DNA from: Pseudomonadota bacterium
Lineage (GTDB): Bacteria; Pseudomonadota; Alphaproteobacteria; Rhizobiales; Beijerinckiaceae
NCBI GenBank assembly: GCA_023450615.1
Contig: JAEXGT010000045.1
Span: 1 to 64,000 of the forward strand
Direction of reading: 5' to 3'
Length of the DNA stretch: 64,000 nt
A model generated the notes under the pieces. The model was not told the DNA's origin. It worked only from the letters and a program-made list of their open reading frames with translations, and made no database searches. Positions 1 to 7,422 of the stretch are shown here, piece after piece. A program made the translations under genes and the position numbers. Each line of letters starts with the position of its first letter. Position 1 is the stretch's first letter.

Positions 1-442
1 ACCTCTTCGGCATGTCGAGGCCGAGCCGCCATGTGTCCTTGCCGAACAGCAGGCGAATGGCGGAGAAGCCTGCCACCACCACGAAGACGCCCTTGAACAG
101 ATCGGCGGGAGCGTAGCGGGCGATCACGCTGCCGACCGCGACGCCGAGCACCACGGGAACGGCCCACACTTTCAGGATCGACATGTCCACTGCGCCCTTG
201 GCCCGATGGGCGTTGAAGGAGCGGATGGAGGTGGGCACGATGATGGCGAGCGAGGTGCCGACGCAGAGCGGCATGCGCACTTCGTCGGGCAGGCCGAGAA
301 AGCGGAAGAGTTCGTAGAGGATGGGCACGGCGACCGCGCCGCCGCCGACGCCGAACACGCCGGCGAGCAGGCCGGTGAGGGCTCCGGCGGCAAGCAGCGC
401 CACTACGAGCCACGCCAGATCGAAAACAGGAATGCCGAACAT
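1..442 (-). CDS. TauE/SafE-family sulfite/anion exporter, partial (C-terminus beyond window)
   Basis: About 147 N-terminal residues of a polytopic membrane protein read in from position 442 and run off the left edge. The first helix is followed by a glycine-rich GVFGVGGGAVAVP segment, the typical N-terminal TauE/SafE signature, and further hydrophobic helices continue to the edge. The family exports sulfite, sulfoacetate or other small organic anions; the substrate here cannot be told. It is divergent from the HAD gene at 705 with about 260 bp between them, in which I see no clear motif. The start ATG gives MFGIPVFDLAW. A second, distinct TauE/SafE gene lies at 35887-36702. Confidence 0.85.
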   Translation of the reverse strand, partial: MFGIPVFDLAWLVVALLAAGALTGLLAGVFGVGGGAVAVPILYELFRFLGLPDEVRMPLCVGTSLAIIVPTSIRSFNAHRAKGAVDMSILKVWAVPVVLGVAVGSVIARYAPADLFKGVFVVVAGFSAIRLLFGKDTWRLGLDMPKR

Positions 443-704
443 GTAAGTACCGCTGGAGCTCAGGCGACGCGCGCCGGTTCCTGGGTCATGGGACGTTTGG
501 AACGTGAAGGCAAGAGCTTCCCGCCCCCGTGATCACCTCAACATCCGCCCATCTCCCGGAACATCGCGATGCTCCCGGCGTTCAAGTCCACTCGTCGAAG
601 GAATGGCTGCCCGATGTCTGTCGTGGATGATTCCGCTTTTTGCGCCGCAGGTGCAGGAGGCAGCGGGCGCCATTCTTCCGTTCAAGTTCAAGCATGGGTG
701 AGGC

Positions 705-1373
705 ATGACGAAAGCCATCATTTTCGATGTGGACGGCACTCTCGTCGATACGGTCGACCTCCACGCTTCGGCATGGGTGGAGACTCTTAAGCAGTTCGGC
801 GTCGACATCGCCTTCCAGGACATGCGCGCGCAGATCGGGAAGGGTGGCGACCAGATCCTTCGAGGGCTGGTTCCTCCCGAGATGCTGGAGGAAAAGCAGG
901 ACGAGATCGAGAGCTATCGGGCCGATCTGTTCAAGCACGAATACTTGCCCAGGGCCCGCGCCTTTCCGGGAGTGCGCGCCTTGTTCGAGCATGTTCGCGC
1001 ATCAGGCCAGAGCGCGGTGCTCGCCTCGTCCGGCAAGGAGCATGAGGTGGAGGGCTACAAGAAGCTCGCCGACATTGCCGACCTCGTCGATTCTGCAACC
1101 TCGTCGGACGATGCCGAGCGCTCCAAGCCATTTCCCGACATCTTTCAAGCGGCCCTGCAGAAGCTTGCGCCGCTCGATGCCAACGACGCCGTGGTGGTTG
1201 GAGACACGCCCTATGATGCGGAAGCGGCGCGCAATGCCGGCCTCAAGGCCGTGGGCGTTCTCAGCGGCGGCTTTTCCGAGCAGGCTCTGCGGGAAGCAGG
1301 CTGCATCGCGATCTATCGCGATCCCGAGGATCTGTTGAGACATTACGCGACTTCGCCCCTCGCGCCGTCGTAA
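705..1373 (+). CDS. HAD-superfamily hydrolase (phosphoglycolate phosphatase-like)
   Basis: This 222-residue protein has all four HAD motifs: the nucleophile motif FDVDGTLVD (Asp8, Asp10), a Ser in AVLASSG (motif II), the Lys of RSKPFPD (motif III), and VVGDTPYDAEAA (motif IV). An alpha-helical C1 cap lies between motifs I and II. This is HAD subfamily IA, which includes phosphoglycolate phosphatase, beta-phosphoglucomutase and similar cytosolic phosphatases of small metabolites. The substrate is not predictable from the motifs. GTGAGG just upstream of the ATG is the ribosome-binding site. It appears monocistronic and converges on the BON gene across a hairpin. Confidence 0.85.
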   Translation: MTKAIIFDVDGTLVDTVDLHASAWVETLKQFGVDIAFQDMRAQIGKGGDQILRGLVPPEMLEEKQDEIESYRADLFKHEYLPRARAFPGVRALFEHVRASGQSAVLASSGKEHEVEGYKKLADIADLVDSATSSDDAERSKPFPDIFQAALQKLAPLDANDAVVVGDTPYDAEAARNAGLKAVGVLSGGFSEQALREAGCIAIYRDPEDLLRHYATSPLAPS

Positions 1374-1376
1374 GGC

Positions 1377-1406
1377 GATCTCCACCGGAACGAACCGGCG
1401 GAGATC
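1377..1406. terminator. Hairpin between convergent HAD and BON genes
   Basis: GATCTCCACCGG (1377-1388) pairs with CCGGCGGAGATC (1395-1406) with a 6-nt loop and one mismatch. It sits exactly between two convergent stop codons and overlaps the BON stop. No T-tract follows on either strand, so intrinsic termination is plausible but unproven. Confidence 0.45.
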
Positions 1407-1956
1407 ATCCCTTCATCAAGCATTGGTTTCGACGCGCAGATTTTTGGACATGCCGGACGCCGGAGGCGAGTTCGGCGAGATCCTCGGCGCGGCGCTTGAG
1501 GCCGCGGCTGGCCACGGTGCCGGAAAGCGTCACCTCACCTTCCTTCACTGAGACTTCCACATTGGATGCATCGATGAAGCGGTCTTCCGTCAGGCGTTCG
1601 CACACATCCTCATGAATGCGCTCATCTGAGCGCGTGTACCCTTTCGGGCCCCGGCCGCGATGCGGGCCTGACGCATTGCGTTCCCGGCCGCGAAGATCCG
1701 GATCGTCCGGATCGCGGTCACCGAGCGCGCCAAGACCCGAGCGGCGGGGAGCATAGTCCGGGGCAAAGCCTTCATCGTCGGGAGGACCGCCGCTTCCGTC
1801 ATCGATGACGCCGCCGAAGAATTCACTGGCGTCGCTGCCGTATCCGCCAGGATATTCGCGGCCTTCGCCCCGAAAGCCCACGGCGCCGTTCGGCACATCG
1901 CCGTAGCCGTTGTCGTCCTGATAGGGGTTTCGATTCCTGCGGCGGGTGTCTACCAT
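1405..1956 (-). CDS. BON-domain protein with long acidic/glycine-rich N-terminal region
   Basis: The protein has about 183 residues. The first two thirds are disordered, rich in Gly, Asp and Arg (many GRRRN, DDNGYGD and PPDDEGF-like stretches). The last ~70 residues form a BON domain with the usual pattern of a short helix (DERIHEDVCERL), then VEVSVKEGEVTLSGTV and an Arg-rich helix. BON domains bind phospholipid or peptidoglycan and occur in envelope-stress proteins of the OsmY type, but no signal peptide is seen here. I chose the ATG at 1956 because AGGAG lies 7 nt upstream; upstream in-frame ATGs lack such a site, and the longer version would overlap the HNH gene. Confidence 0.75.
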   Translation of the reverse strand: MVDTRRRNRNPYQDDNGYGDVPNGAVGFRGEGREYPGGYGSDASEFFGGVIDDGSGGPPDDEGFAPDYAPRRSGLGALGDRDPDDPDLRGRERNASGPHRGRGPKGYTRSDERIHEDVCERLTEDRFIDASNVEVSVKEGEVTLSGTVASRGLKRRAEDLAELASGVRHVQKSARRNQCLMKG

Positions 1957-2017
1957 GGTGTCGCTCCTGTCATTCATGTCATGAGCAACCTTTCGATCTC
2001 TCCCAGGTTCCCGTTCC

Positions 2018-2284
2018 ATGAAAGCAGCCCAGCGGCTCAAGCTGTTCGAGACGATCTTTTCGCGCGATGGCGGACGATGCGCCTATTGCGGCGTGGATAC
2101 GCACCGCTTGGCGAAGGGCCTGAGCCGCTCGCCCAACCTCGCCACTCTCGATCATGTCCTGCCGCGTTCTCAGGGTGGCCCGCTGAATGCGGCCAATCTC
2201 GTGCTCGCATGCCAGTCCTGCAACAACCAGCGCGGTGTCATGGATGCGCAGGAGTTCTGTGCGTTGAAGCAGCGCAAATCTTAA
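2018..2284 (+). CDS. HNH endonuclease, small
   Basis: This 88-residue protein has the complete HNH pattern: a CAYC zinc knuckle (Cys21, Cys24), the catalytic LDHVLPRSQGG segment (Asp45-His46), an Asn in the middle, and a second CQSC knuckle (Cys65, Cys68) followed by NNQRG. Stand-alone proteins of this type are common in Alphaproteobacteria and mostly uncharacterised; metal-dependent DNA cleavage is the inferred activity. No methyltransferase or specificity partner is adjacent, so a restriction role is not supported. It is divergent from the BON gene with only about 60 bp between the starts. Confidence 0.8.
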   Translation: MKAAQRLKLFETIFSRDGGRCAYCGVDTHRLAKGLSRSPNLATLDHVLPRSQGGPLNAANLVLACQSCNNQRGVMDAQEFCALKQRKS

Positions 2285-2403
2285 GCAGGGAACGCCTTCT
2301 CAGGGCGGACGTTCGTCCCGCAGCGACAGGTTCCTGTAGAGGAGCAAATCGTGAAGCTCGATGAGCTGACGATGGCCATCGTGGGCTCGATGGCTGGCGG
2401 ACC
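2285..2403. other. Short intergenic stretch, no feature seen
   Basis: This lies between the HNH gene and the convergent patatin gene. I see no hairpin with a T-tract and no convincing small gene. Confidence 0.5.
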
Positions 2404-3495
2404 TTAAGGCCGTAGGCGAGCGCCGGTTTCGGCCGAGGCGGCTGCGGATTCGGGATCGAGCCTGATCACGTTGAGCCGCTTCCTCTCACGTTCCGCGGTC
2501 TGAAGCTGCGCGAGGGCATGTTCCATGTCCCGCAATCCTGCGGCCCAACGATCATGCAGTGAGGCGGGCGAGAAGTCGAAGGTCTTGCCGACGCGCTCAT
2601 CGCTGCTCGATTGGTAGGCAAGATGCAGCAGCGTGGCGGACGCACCATCCGGCGCGATGCGCTCATGCAAGGCATATTCCCGCTGAAGCGCCTCGATGGT
2701 GCGCCGGGCGGCGCTGGCGAGGATCAGGTCGTTGGCACGCTCCGCACTGGCATCGAGGGAGGCTGGGCGCGGCGCCTTGAGGCTGATGAGATCGACCGCA
2801 ATGTAAAGCGTGTCTTCTTCCGGCGGCGTCGCAAGGGCCGCGTCCAGCGGCAGGTTATTGGTGAAGCCCGGATCGCACAGAAGGCGTCCGCCGATCTCGA
2901 CCGGCGGAAAGACCGGAACGATGGCCGAGGTCGCCAGAAGATGCTCCGGCGCGATCTCCTCACGGGCCGTATCGAAGAAGACCTCTTCGCCCGTCTCGAG
3001 ATCGACGCATCCGGCGGTAAAGCGAATGTCGCCCCGGTTCAGGCGCTTGAAGTCGATCAAGCGCTCCAATGTCTGCTGCATGGGCCTGTGATCGTAGAAC
3101 GCCACATCGCTCGGCATCCAGGGCAGCATCGAGAACAGGCCTGGAAAGCGATGCCCGAACAGGCCCGGGCGGCCCATCAGGAGAGTCAGTGCCGAATGGG
3201 CCTCGTTATAGGCATGCCGCATCGAGGAGCCGCGATTGAGTGCGAAGCCCGAATGAATCTTCGCCTGCTCCCAGAATTCCCTGAGGCGCGGAACGCGGTC
3301 TTCCGGTGCATTTCCGGCGATGATCGCCCCCGTGATCGCCCCGATGGATGCGCCGAGAATCCAGCCGGGCTCGATGCCGCGCTGACGCAGATGCTCATAG
3401 CCGCCGGCGAGATAGGAGCCGAGCGCGTTGCCCCCGCCGAGAATCAGCACGACAGGCCGATCTCCGGCGGGCAGGGGAGAAGGGGACATTGCCAC
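2404..3495 (-). CDS. Patatin-like phospholipase family protein
   Basis: This 363-residue protein has a patatin domain in the first ~280 residues: an oxyanion loop GGGNALG (residues 20-26), the nucleophile elbow GASIG with Ser50, and the catalytic Asp in CDPGFTNN (Asp208; the usual DG[GA] is DPG here). Patatins are Ser-Asp dyad lipid acyl hydrolases. No signal peptide is present, so the protein is probably cytosolic or peripheral. The C-terminal ~80 residues are helical and charged. It lies downstream of and in the same direction as the HxlR regulator, with a 100-bp gap. The acyl substrate is unknown. Confidence 0.85.
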   Translation of the reverse strand: MAMSPSPLPAGDRPVVLILGGGNALGSYLAGGYEHLRQRGIEPGWILGASIGAITGAIIAGNAPEDRVPRLREFWEQAKIHSGFALNRGSSMRHAYNEAHSALTLLMGRPGLFGHRFPGLFSMLPWMPSDVAFYDHRPMQQTLERLIDFKRLNRGDIRFTAGCVDLETGEEVFFDTAREEIAPEHLLATSAIVPVFPPVEIGGRLLCDPGFTNNLPLDAALATPPEEDTLYIAVDLISLKAPRPASLDASAERANDLILASAARRTIEALQREYALHERIAPDGASATLLHLAYQSSSDERVGKTFDFSPASLHDRWAAGLRDMEHALAQLQTAERERKRLNVIRLDPESAAASAETGARLRP

Positions 3496-3596
3496 CGCCT
3501 TGGTGCCACGCCCTGTCCGGGTGTGGATTGCTTCATGGAATCATCGAGGGACGGCGGGGAACGCGCGCCTCGTTTCGATGGTTCCGGCAAAGCTCT

Positions 3597-4310
3597 TCAA
3601 GCGGAGCGCGATGCTTTCGGCGGCAGCGGGAAAAAGCTGACGAAACGTTCCGCCAGCGCTCTGTCGCCTTCGATCCTGAGAACGCCCTTGCTTTCCAGTT
3701 TCTCAAGCGGCTGTCCGCCATAGATCGCGCCCGCCATCACCGGGGGCGCTCCGGTGAAGACCAGATCGGCATCGTCCACGGGGCCGCGCGCAATCGCGAT
3801 CCGGCCATCGGCCACATGCGCGAGGAACGTTTCGTCCTCATTCACGCGAAAACCGATCCGGGCATTGAGGCCCTCGGCCCGTTTCGCGTCGAACATGGTC
3901 CGCAGGGACAGGACGAAGGATGCGGTGCTGAACGGCAGGGTTGGGTCGTGGTGAGGCGAGCGGGCGGCCCAGCGGCCCAGCGCCTGAAAGATAGGCTCGC
4001 TCTCATAGCCCCACTCCGTCAGCTCATAGACCTGGACAGCGGCAGGCGGGGGCAGCTTGCGGCGGGTGAGAACGCCGGCGGCCTCAAGCCCCTCAAGGCG
4101 CTGGGTCAGCACATTCGCGCTGATGCCGGGCAGGCTCTCGCGCAGGTCGCTGAAGCGCTTCGGACCCAGCATGAGCTCGCGCATGACCAGGAGCGCCCAG
4201 CGCTCGCCCACGAGGTCAAGGGCATGAGCGGCGGCGCAGGCATCGTCATAATGGCGCCGGGACCGGGTTTCATTTTTATTAGTTATTTTTTCTAACTTCA
4301 TAGTTGCCAT
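3597..4310 (-). CDS. HxlR-family winged-helix transcriptional regulator with C-terminal SCP2-like extension
   Basis: Residues ~20-115 are an HxlR/MarR-like winged helix (CAAAHALDLVGERW, then FSDLRESLPGISANVLTQRL and a wing ending in YELTEWG). The remaining ~100 residues resemble the SCP2/sterol-carrier extension found on many HxlR proteins. Its start is divergent from the VOC gene at 4371 with 60 bp between them, so it probably autoregulates and controls that operon. The N-terminal codons and the spacer are unusually AT-rich for the region. The effector is unknown. The start may be either of two in-frame ATGs three codons apart. Confidence 0.85.
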   Translation of the reverse strand: MATMKLEKITNKNETRSRRHYDDACAAAHALDLVGERWALLVMRELMLGPKRFSDLRESLPGISANVLTQRLEGLEAAGVLTRRKLPPPAAVQVYELTEWGYESEPIFQALGRWAARSPHHDPTLPFSTASFVLSLRTMFDAKRAEGLNARIGFRVNEDETFLAHVADGRIAIARGPVDDADLVFTGAPPVMAGAIYGGQPLEKLESKGVLRIEGDRALAERFVSFFPLPPKASRSA

Positions 4311-4370
4311 TCATAACTTTGTCTGGAATCAATGTCAAAACCGAACAGCTAAGATCACAGGGAGGAATCA

Positions 4371-4802
4371 ATGCAAAAGCTCGTTTTCATCAATCTGCCC
4401 GTCGCGGATCTCGACCGCGCCAATGCGTTCTACGAGGCCGTCGGCGCCGTCAAGAACCCGCAATTCAGCGACCACACCGCGACCTGCATGGTCTTTTCCG
4501 AGACTATCCACGCGATGCTGCTCACCCATGAGAAATTCCGCGGCTTCACGCCCAAAAAGATCGCCGATGCGCGGGAAACGACCGAGGTGCTGATCTGTCT
4601 CTCGGCGGGTAGCCGCGAGGAGGTGGACGCCACCGTCGCGAAGGCGGCGAGCGCCGGCGGGCGCGCCGATCCCGGTCCGAAGCAGGATTACGGCTTCATG
4701 TATGGCCGCAGCTTCGAGGATCCGGACGGTCACATCTGGGAGATCATGTGGATGGATGTCGAGGCCGCGAAGGCCGCGATGAGCGAACCGGCGAATGCAT
4801 GA
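4371..4802 (+). CDS. VOC (glyoxalase/bleomycin-resistance fold) protein
   Basis: This 143-residue protein is a single vicinal-oxygen-chelate domain: MQKLVFINLPVADLDRANAF at the N-terminus and a closing DPDGHIWEIMWMD containing the usual metal-ligand Glu. The fold supports metal-dependent isomerases, dioxygenases and drug-binding proteins, so the reaction is open. GGGAGG precedes the ATG. It is the first gene of a tightly spaced four-gene run (VOC, YciI, DUF1428, VOC) divergent from an HxlR regulator, which suggests a shared stress or detoxification role. Confidence 0.85.
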   Translation: MQKLVFINLPVADLDRANAFYEAVGAVKNPQFSDHTATCMVFSETIHAMLLTHEKFRGFTPKKIADARETTEVLICLSAGSREEVDATVAKAASAGGRADPGPKQDYGFMYGRSFEDPDGHIWEIMWMDVEAAKAAMSEPANA

Positions 4803-4815
4803 GGGAGGGACGGCG

Positions 4816-5199
4816 ATGCGTGTGATGGTTCTGGTGAAGGCTACGAAGGACAGCGAAGCGGGCCTCATGCCCTCGATCGAGCTTTTCGAGGCCATGGGCA
4901 AGTTCAACGAGGAGTTGGCGAAGGCCGGCATCATGCAGACAGGCGATGGCTTGAAGCCGTCGTCCGAAGGCAAGCGCGTGGCCTTTGACGGCGCGAGCCG
5001 CTCCGTGATCGACGGACCGTTTTCCGCGACCGGCGAGCTGGTCGCCGGTTTCTGGATCTGGGAGGTCAAGGATATGGCGGAGGCAGTCGAATGGGTGAAG
5101 CGCTGCCCGAACCCGATGCCGGGACCAAGCGAAATCGAGATCCGCCCGATCTACGAGGCGGCCGATTTCGCCGAGCTTTTCGCGCCGCAGACAGCCTGA
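4816..5199 (+). CDS. YciI/YCII-related protein (DGPF-domain)
   Basis: This 127-residue protein has the YCII-related pattern MVLVKATKDSEAG near the N-terminus and the DGPFSATGELVAGFWIW core that names the DGPF family. The C-terminus (CPNPMPGPSEIEIRPIYEAADF) is typical of proteins often encoded beside ECF sigma factors, although no sigma factor is present here. The biochemical function of the family is not established. The ATG at 4816 follows GAGGGAGGGA; an in-frame ATG at 4795 inside the preceding gene lacks this site. It lies 13 nt after the VOC gene. Confidence 0.8.
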   Translation: MRVMVLVKATKDSEAGLMPSIELFEAMGKFNEELAKAGIMQTGDGLKPSSEGKRVAFDGASRSVIDGPFSATGELVAGFWIWEVKDMAEAVEWVKRCPNPMPGPSEIEIRPIYEAADFAELFAPQTA

Positions 5200-5223
5200 G
5201 ACATTATCGGACAGGAGGTAACC

Positions 5224-5583
5224 ATGAGCTATGTCGATGGATTTGTGATCCCCGTTCCCTCCGGCAACCGCGAGGCCTATCGCAAGGTCGCCGCGCAAGC
5301 AGCTTCCGTCTTCAAGGAGCATGGTGCGCTGCATATCGTGGAATGCTGGGGCGATGATATTCCCGATGGCAAAGTCACCGACTTCAAGAAAGCGGTGAAA
5401 GCGGAGGCCGGAGAGAATGTCGTGTTCTCGTGGATCGTCTGGCCTTCCAAGGAAGCACGTGATGCGGGCAACAAGAAAGTGATGGAAGATTCCCGCCTGA
5501 CCATGGCCGACATGCCGTTCGACACCAAGCGCATGTTCTGGGGCGGCTTCACGCCGATCATCGATACGGATGAAGAGGCGTAG
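5224..5583 (+). CDS. DUF1428-family protein
   Basis: This 119-residue protein begins MSYVDGFVIPVP and contains HIVECWGDDIPDGK and a conserved C-terminal FDTKRMFWGGFTPIID, the hallmarks of DUF1428 (a dimeric alpha/beta barrel). Family members are sometimes mislabelled as RNA-related; nothing here supports that and the function is unknown. ACAGGAGG lies just upstream of the ATG, so translation should be strong. It is the third gene of the HxlR-linked run. Confidence 0.8.
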   Translation: MSYVDGFVIPVPSGNREAYRKVAAQAASVFKEHGALHIVECWGDDIPDGKVTDFKKAVKAEAGENVVFSWIVWPSKEARDAGNKKVMEDSRLTMADMPFDTKRMFWGGFTPIIDTDEEA

Positions 5584-5623
5584 CACCCGTCCCGCTCAAA
5601 ACGCCTCATCGAGGAGAAACCTC

Positions 5624-6109
5624 ATGTCGACAGTCGCACCCTGCCTGTGGTTCGACGGTAAGGCGGAGGAAGCGGCGCGCTTCTACGTTTCGCTGCTGCC
5701 GGATTCCCGCATCGATTCCGTTCTGCCCTACACGGTCGAGACGCCCGGCGGAAAACCGGGCGACGTGATGCTGGTGGAATTCACGCTGGCGGGCTCACCC
5801 TATCTGGCGCTGAACGGAGGGACGTCCTTCGAGCCCACGCCCGCCATTTCCTTTTTCGTCGCCTGCGCCGATCAGGCGGAAGTCGACCGGTTGTGGAACA
5901 CGCTGCTGGACGGTGGAACGCCCATGGCCTGCGGCTGGATCACGGATCGCTACGGCATCTCATGGCAGATCGTGCCGGAAGCGATGACCCGCATGATTAA
6001 GGACAAGGATTCCGCGAAAGTGCGCCGCGTGATGGAAGCGATGATGACGATGGTGAAGCTCGATCTGGCCGCGCTTGAGCAGGCGTATCGCGGTGAAGCG
6101 GCGGCGTGA
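5624..6109 (+). CDS. VOC-family protein, PhnB/3-demethylubiquinone-methyltransferase-like type
   Basis: This 161-residue protein begins MSTVAPCLWFDGKAEEAARF and continues with LLPDSRIDSV, SPYLALNGG and a C-terminal DRYGISWQIVP, the signature of PhnB-like VOC proteins. These are often named 3-demethylubiquinone-9 methyltransferases without evidence, and they lack a SAM-binding site. The start was set at 5624 because GAGGAG lies 8 nt upstream; the frame is open further upstream but would overlap the DUF1428 stop. It is the last gene of the four-gene unit and converges on the gene at 6128. Confidence 0.8.
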   Translation: MSTVAPCLWFDGKAEEAARFYVSLLPDSRIDSVLPYTVETPGGKPGDVMLVEFTLAGSPYLALNGGTSFEPTPAISFFVACADQAEVDRLWNTLLDGGTPMACGWITDRYGISWQIVPEAMTRMIKDKDSAKVRRVMEAMMTMVKLDLAALEQAYRGEAAA

Positions 6110-6127
6110 GCCGGAACGATTCCACGT

Positions 6128-6595
6128 CTAATCCTCCAGCCGAAATTTCCGCTCCGGGCTGATGTTTGGAATCGATATGAAGAATGTCGGCACGGAGACG
6201 AGATTTCGCTCATCGTTCGGATCGGACATCAGAATGGTCTCGATCATGCGTCCGCGCCCGAATCGTGAGGCGAAGTCCGGATAGGAAAGTTCAAGCGGAT
6301 AGACGCAGCTAAGATCAAAGGCGAGGGGTGAGCCCGCTTTCAGGTGCTCCTCGCCTTTGAAAATGGTGCGGACGACAACTCTCATTCTGGCGCAGCCTGC
6401 TCTGCCTGTTCCACTTGTGCGACGCGCCGAGACGATTTCAGCCTGGATATGCAAGGGAGCGTTGCGGCCCGCCCGCCGGATGGCGGCTGCCTCTTCGGGC
6501 GTCAAAGGCGTCATCGCGAAACCGGTCGTGCAGGTGAGAATCAATGCTCCGATGACCGCTGGAACGCATTTCAGCGGGCGGACGAAATCGATCAT
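6128..6595 (-). CDS. Putative secreted protein of unknown function
   Basis: This 155-residue protein has an N-terminal hydrophobic segment (VPAVIGALILTCTTGFA) that looks like a signal peptide with cleavage near FAM-TPL. The mature part has four cysteines and a pattern (AEIVSARR, RMRVVVRTIFKGEEHLKAGSPL) resembling periplasmic proteins that carry an NTF2- or OB-like fold. I do not recognise a family. The start overlaps the stop of the GntR gene by 4 nt, so the two are translationally coupled although the functional link is obscure. Confidence 0.65.
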   Translation of the reverse strand: MIDFVRPLKCVPAVIGALILTCTTGFAMTPLTPEEAAAIRRAGRNAPLHIQAEIVSARRTSGTGRAGCARMRVVVRTIFKGEEHLKAGSPLAFDLSCVYPLELSYPDFASRFGRGRMIETILMSDPNDERNLVSVPTFFISIPNISPERKFRLED

Positions 6596-7305
6596 CGCGC
6601 TTCGGCTTTCGCTTTCTGATGCTCCTCAAGATAGCGCCTCAAGGATTCTCCCGCATCCTCGATATGCGCTTTCAGAAGCGCGCAGGCCGCCGCGATCTTT
6701 CCTTCCGAGCACAGCTTGAGAAGCTCCGCGTGCTCCGCCGCGGCGCGCTCCATGCCTTGCGTCAGGGAGAGCTGGAGGCGCGTGTGGCGGTCGCTTTCCT
6801 GGAGCAGGTTCGCCACGATGGCGAGCGAGCGCGGCTGCCTGGCGTGCTGATAGAGCACCCTGTGAAACTCGATGTTCAATTCGCCCCAGCGACCGATATG
6901 CATGGCCTTCAGCTCGGAACTGTATTCCTGCAGGATCTCATTCAGGCGCGTGTAATCGTCGTCCGTGAGGCGAGGGGCCGAGGCCTTGAGCAGGCGCGGT
7001 TCCAGAAGTGCCCGCAGCTCGAATAGCTCCTCGATTTCCTCGGTCGACAGTTCCGAGACGATGGCGCCGCGATGGGGATGGATCTTCACCAGCCCTTCCG
7101 CCTCGAGCTGCATCAGCGCTTCGCGAACCGGAATGCGACTCACCCCGAACTCGGCGGCGAGCGCGTCCTGGCGCAGCTGGAAGCCCGACTTGAAGTCCCC
7201 ATCCACGATCCGGCGGCGCAGCTCCTCGGCGACAGCGGAGGAGATCGTCCGATGCTGGAGGGATTTTCGGGCAGGTTTGCTGGGCGGCATGGGGGTCGGA
7301 ATCAT
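6592..7305 (-). CDS. GntR-family (FadR/FCD subfamily) transcriptional regulator
   Basis: This 237-residue protein has an N-terminal winged helix (residues ~18-85, with LRQDALAAEFGVSRIPVREAL as recognition region) and an all-helical FCD ligand domain with the expected metal-ligand histidines (NIEFHRVL and AEHAELL regions). FCD regulators usually respond to carboxylic or amino acids. It is divergent from the hydroxyproline genes starting at 7423, so it is very probably their regulator, released by a hydroxyproline pathway compound; that is inference. It shares a 4-nt overlap with the downstream gene. Confidence 0.88.
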   Translation of the reverse strand: MIPTPMPPSKPARKSLQHRTISSAVAEELRRRIVDGDFKSGFQLRQDALAAEFGVSRIPVREALMQLEAEGLVKIHPHRGAIVSELSTEEIEELFELRALLEPRLLKASAPRLTDDDYTRLNEILQEYSSELKAMHIGRWGELNIEFHRVLYQHARQPRSLAIVANLLQESDRHTRLQLSLTQGMERAAAEHAELLKLCSEGKIAAACALLKAHIEDAGESLRRYLEEHQKAKAEAR

Positions 7306-7354
7306 CAGGTCAGGTGGACTTTATAACCCTATAGCAGGCTTGCGGGAGAATGGC

Positions 7355-7398
7355 TTGACTCTGCAGATTTTATACAATCTACAATAAGCTCATTCAAT
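7355..7398 (+). promoter_or_regulatory. Promoter/operator region of the hydroxyproline genes
   Basis: TTGACT at 7355-7360 is a good -35. Two direct copies of TACAAT (7373-7378 and 7380-7385) follow, so the -10 is either TCTACA at 17 bp or the second TACAAT at 19 bp. The AT-rich TTTTATACAATCTACAAT run resembles the TTGTATACAA-type operators of FCD-class GntR regulators, and the regulator gene is divergent from it. This is visual evidence only. Confidence 0.5.
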
Positions 7399-7422
7399 AT
7401 CGGTTCCGGAAGCGAGGATCAA

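Noticed and set aside
1377..1406. Use of the HAD/BON hairpin as evidence for a shared operon
   Set aside because: The two genes are convergent, so the hairpin more simply ends one or both transcripts.
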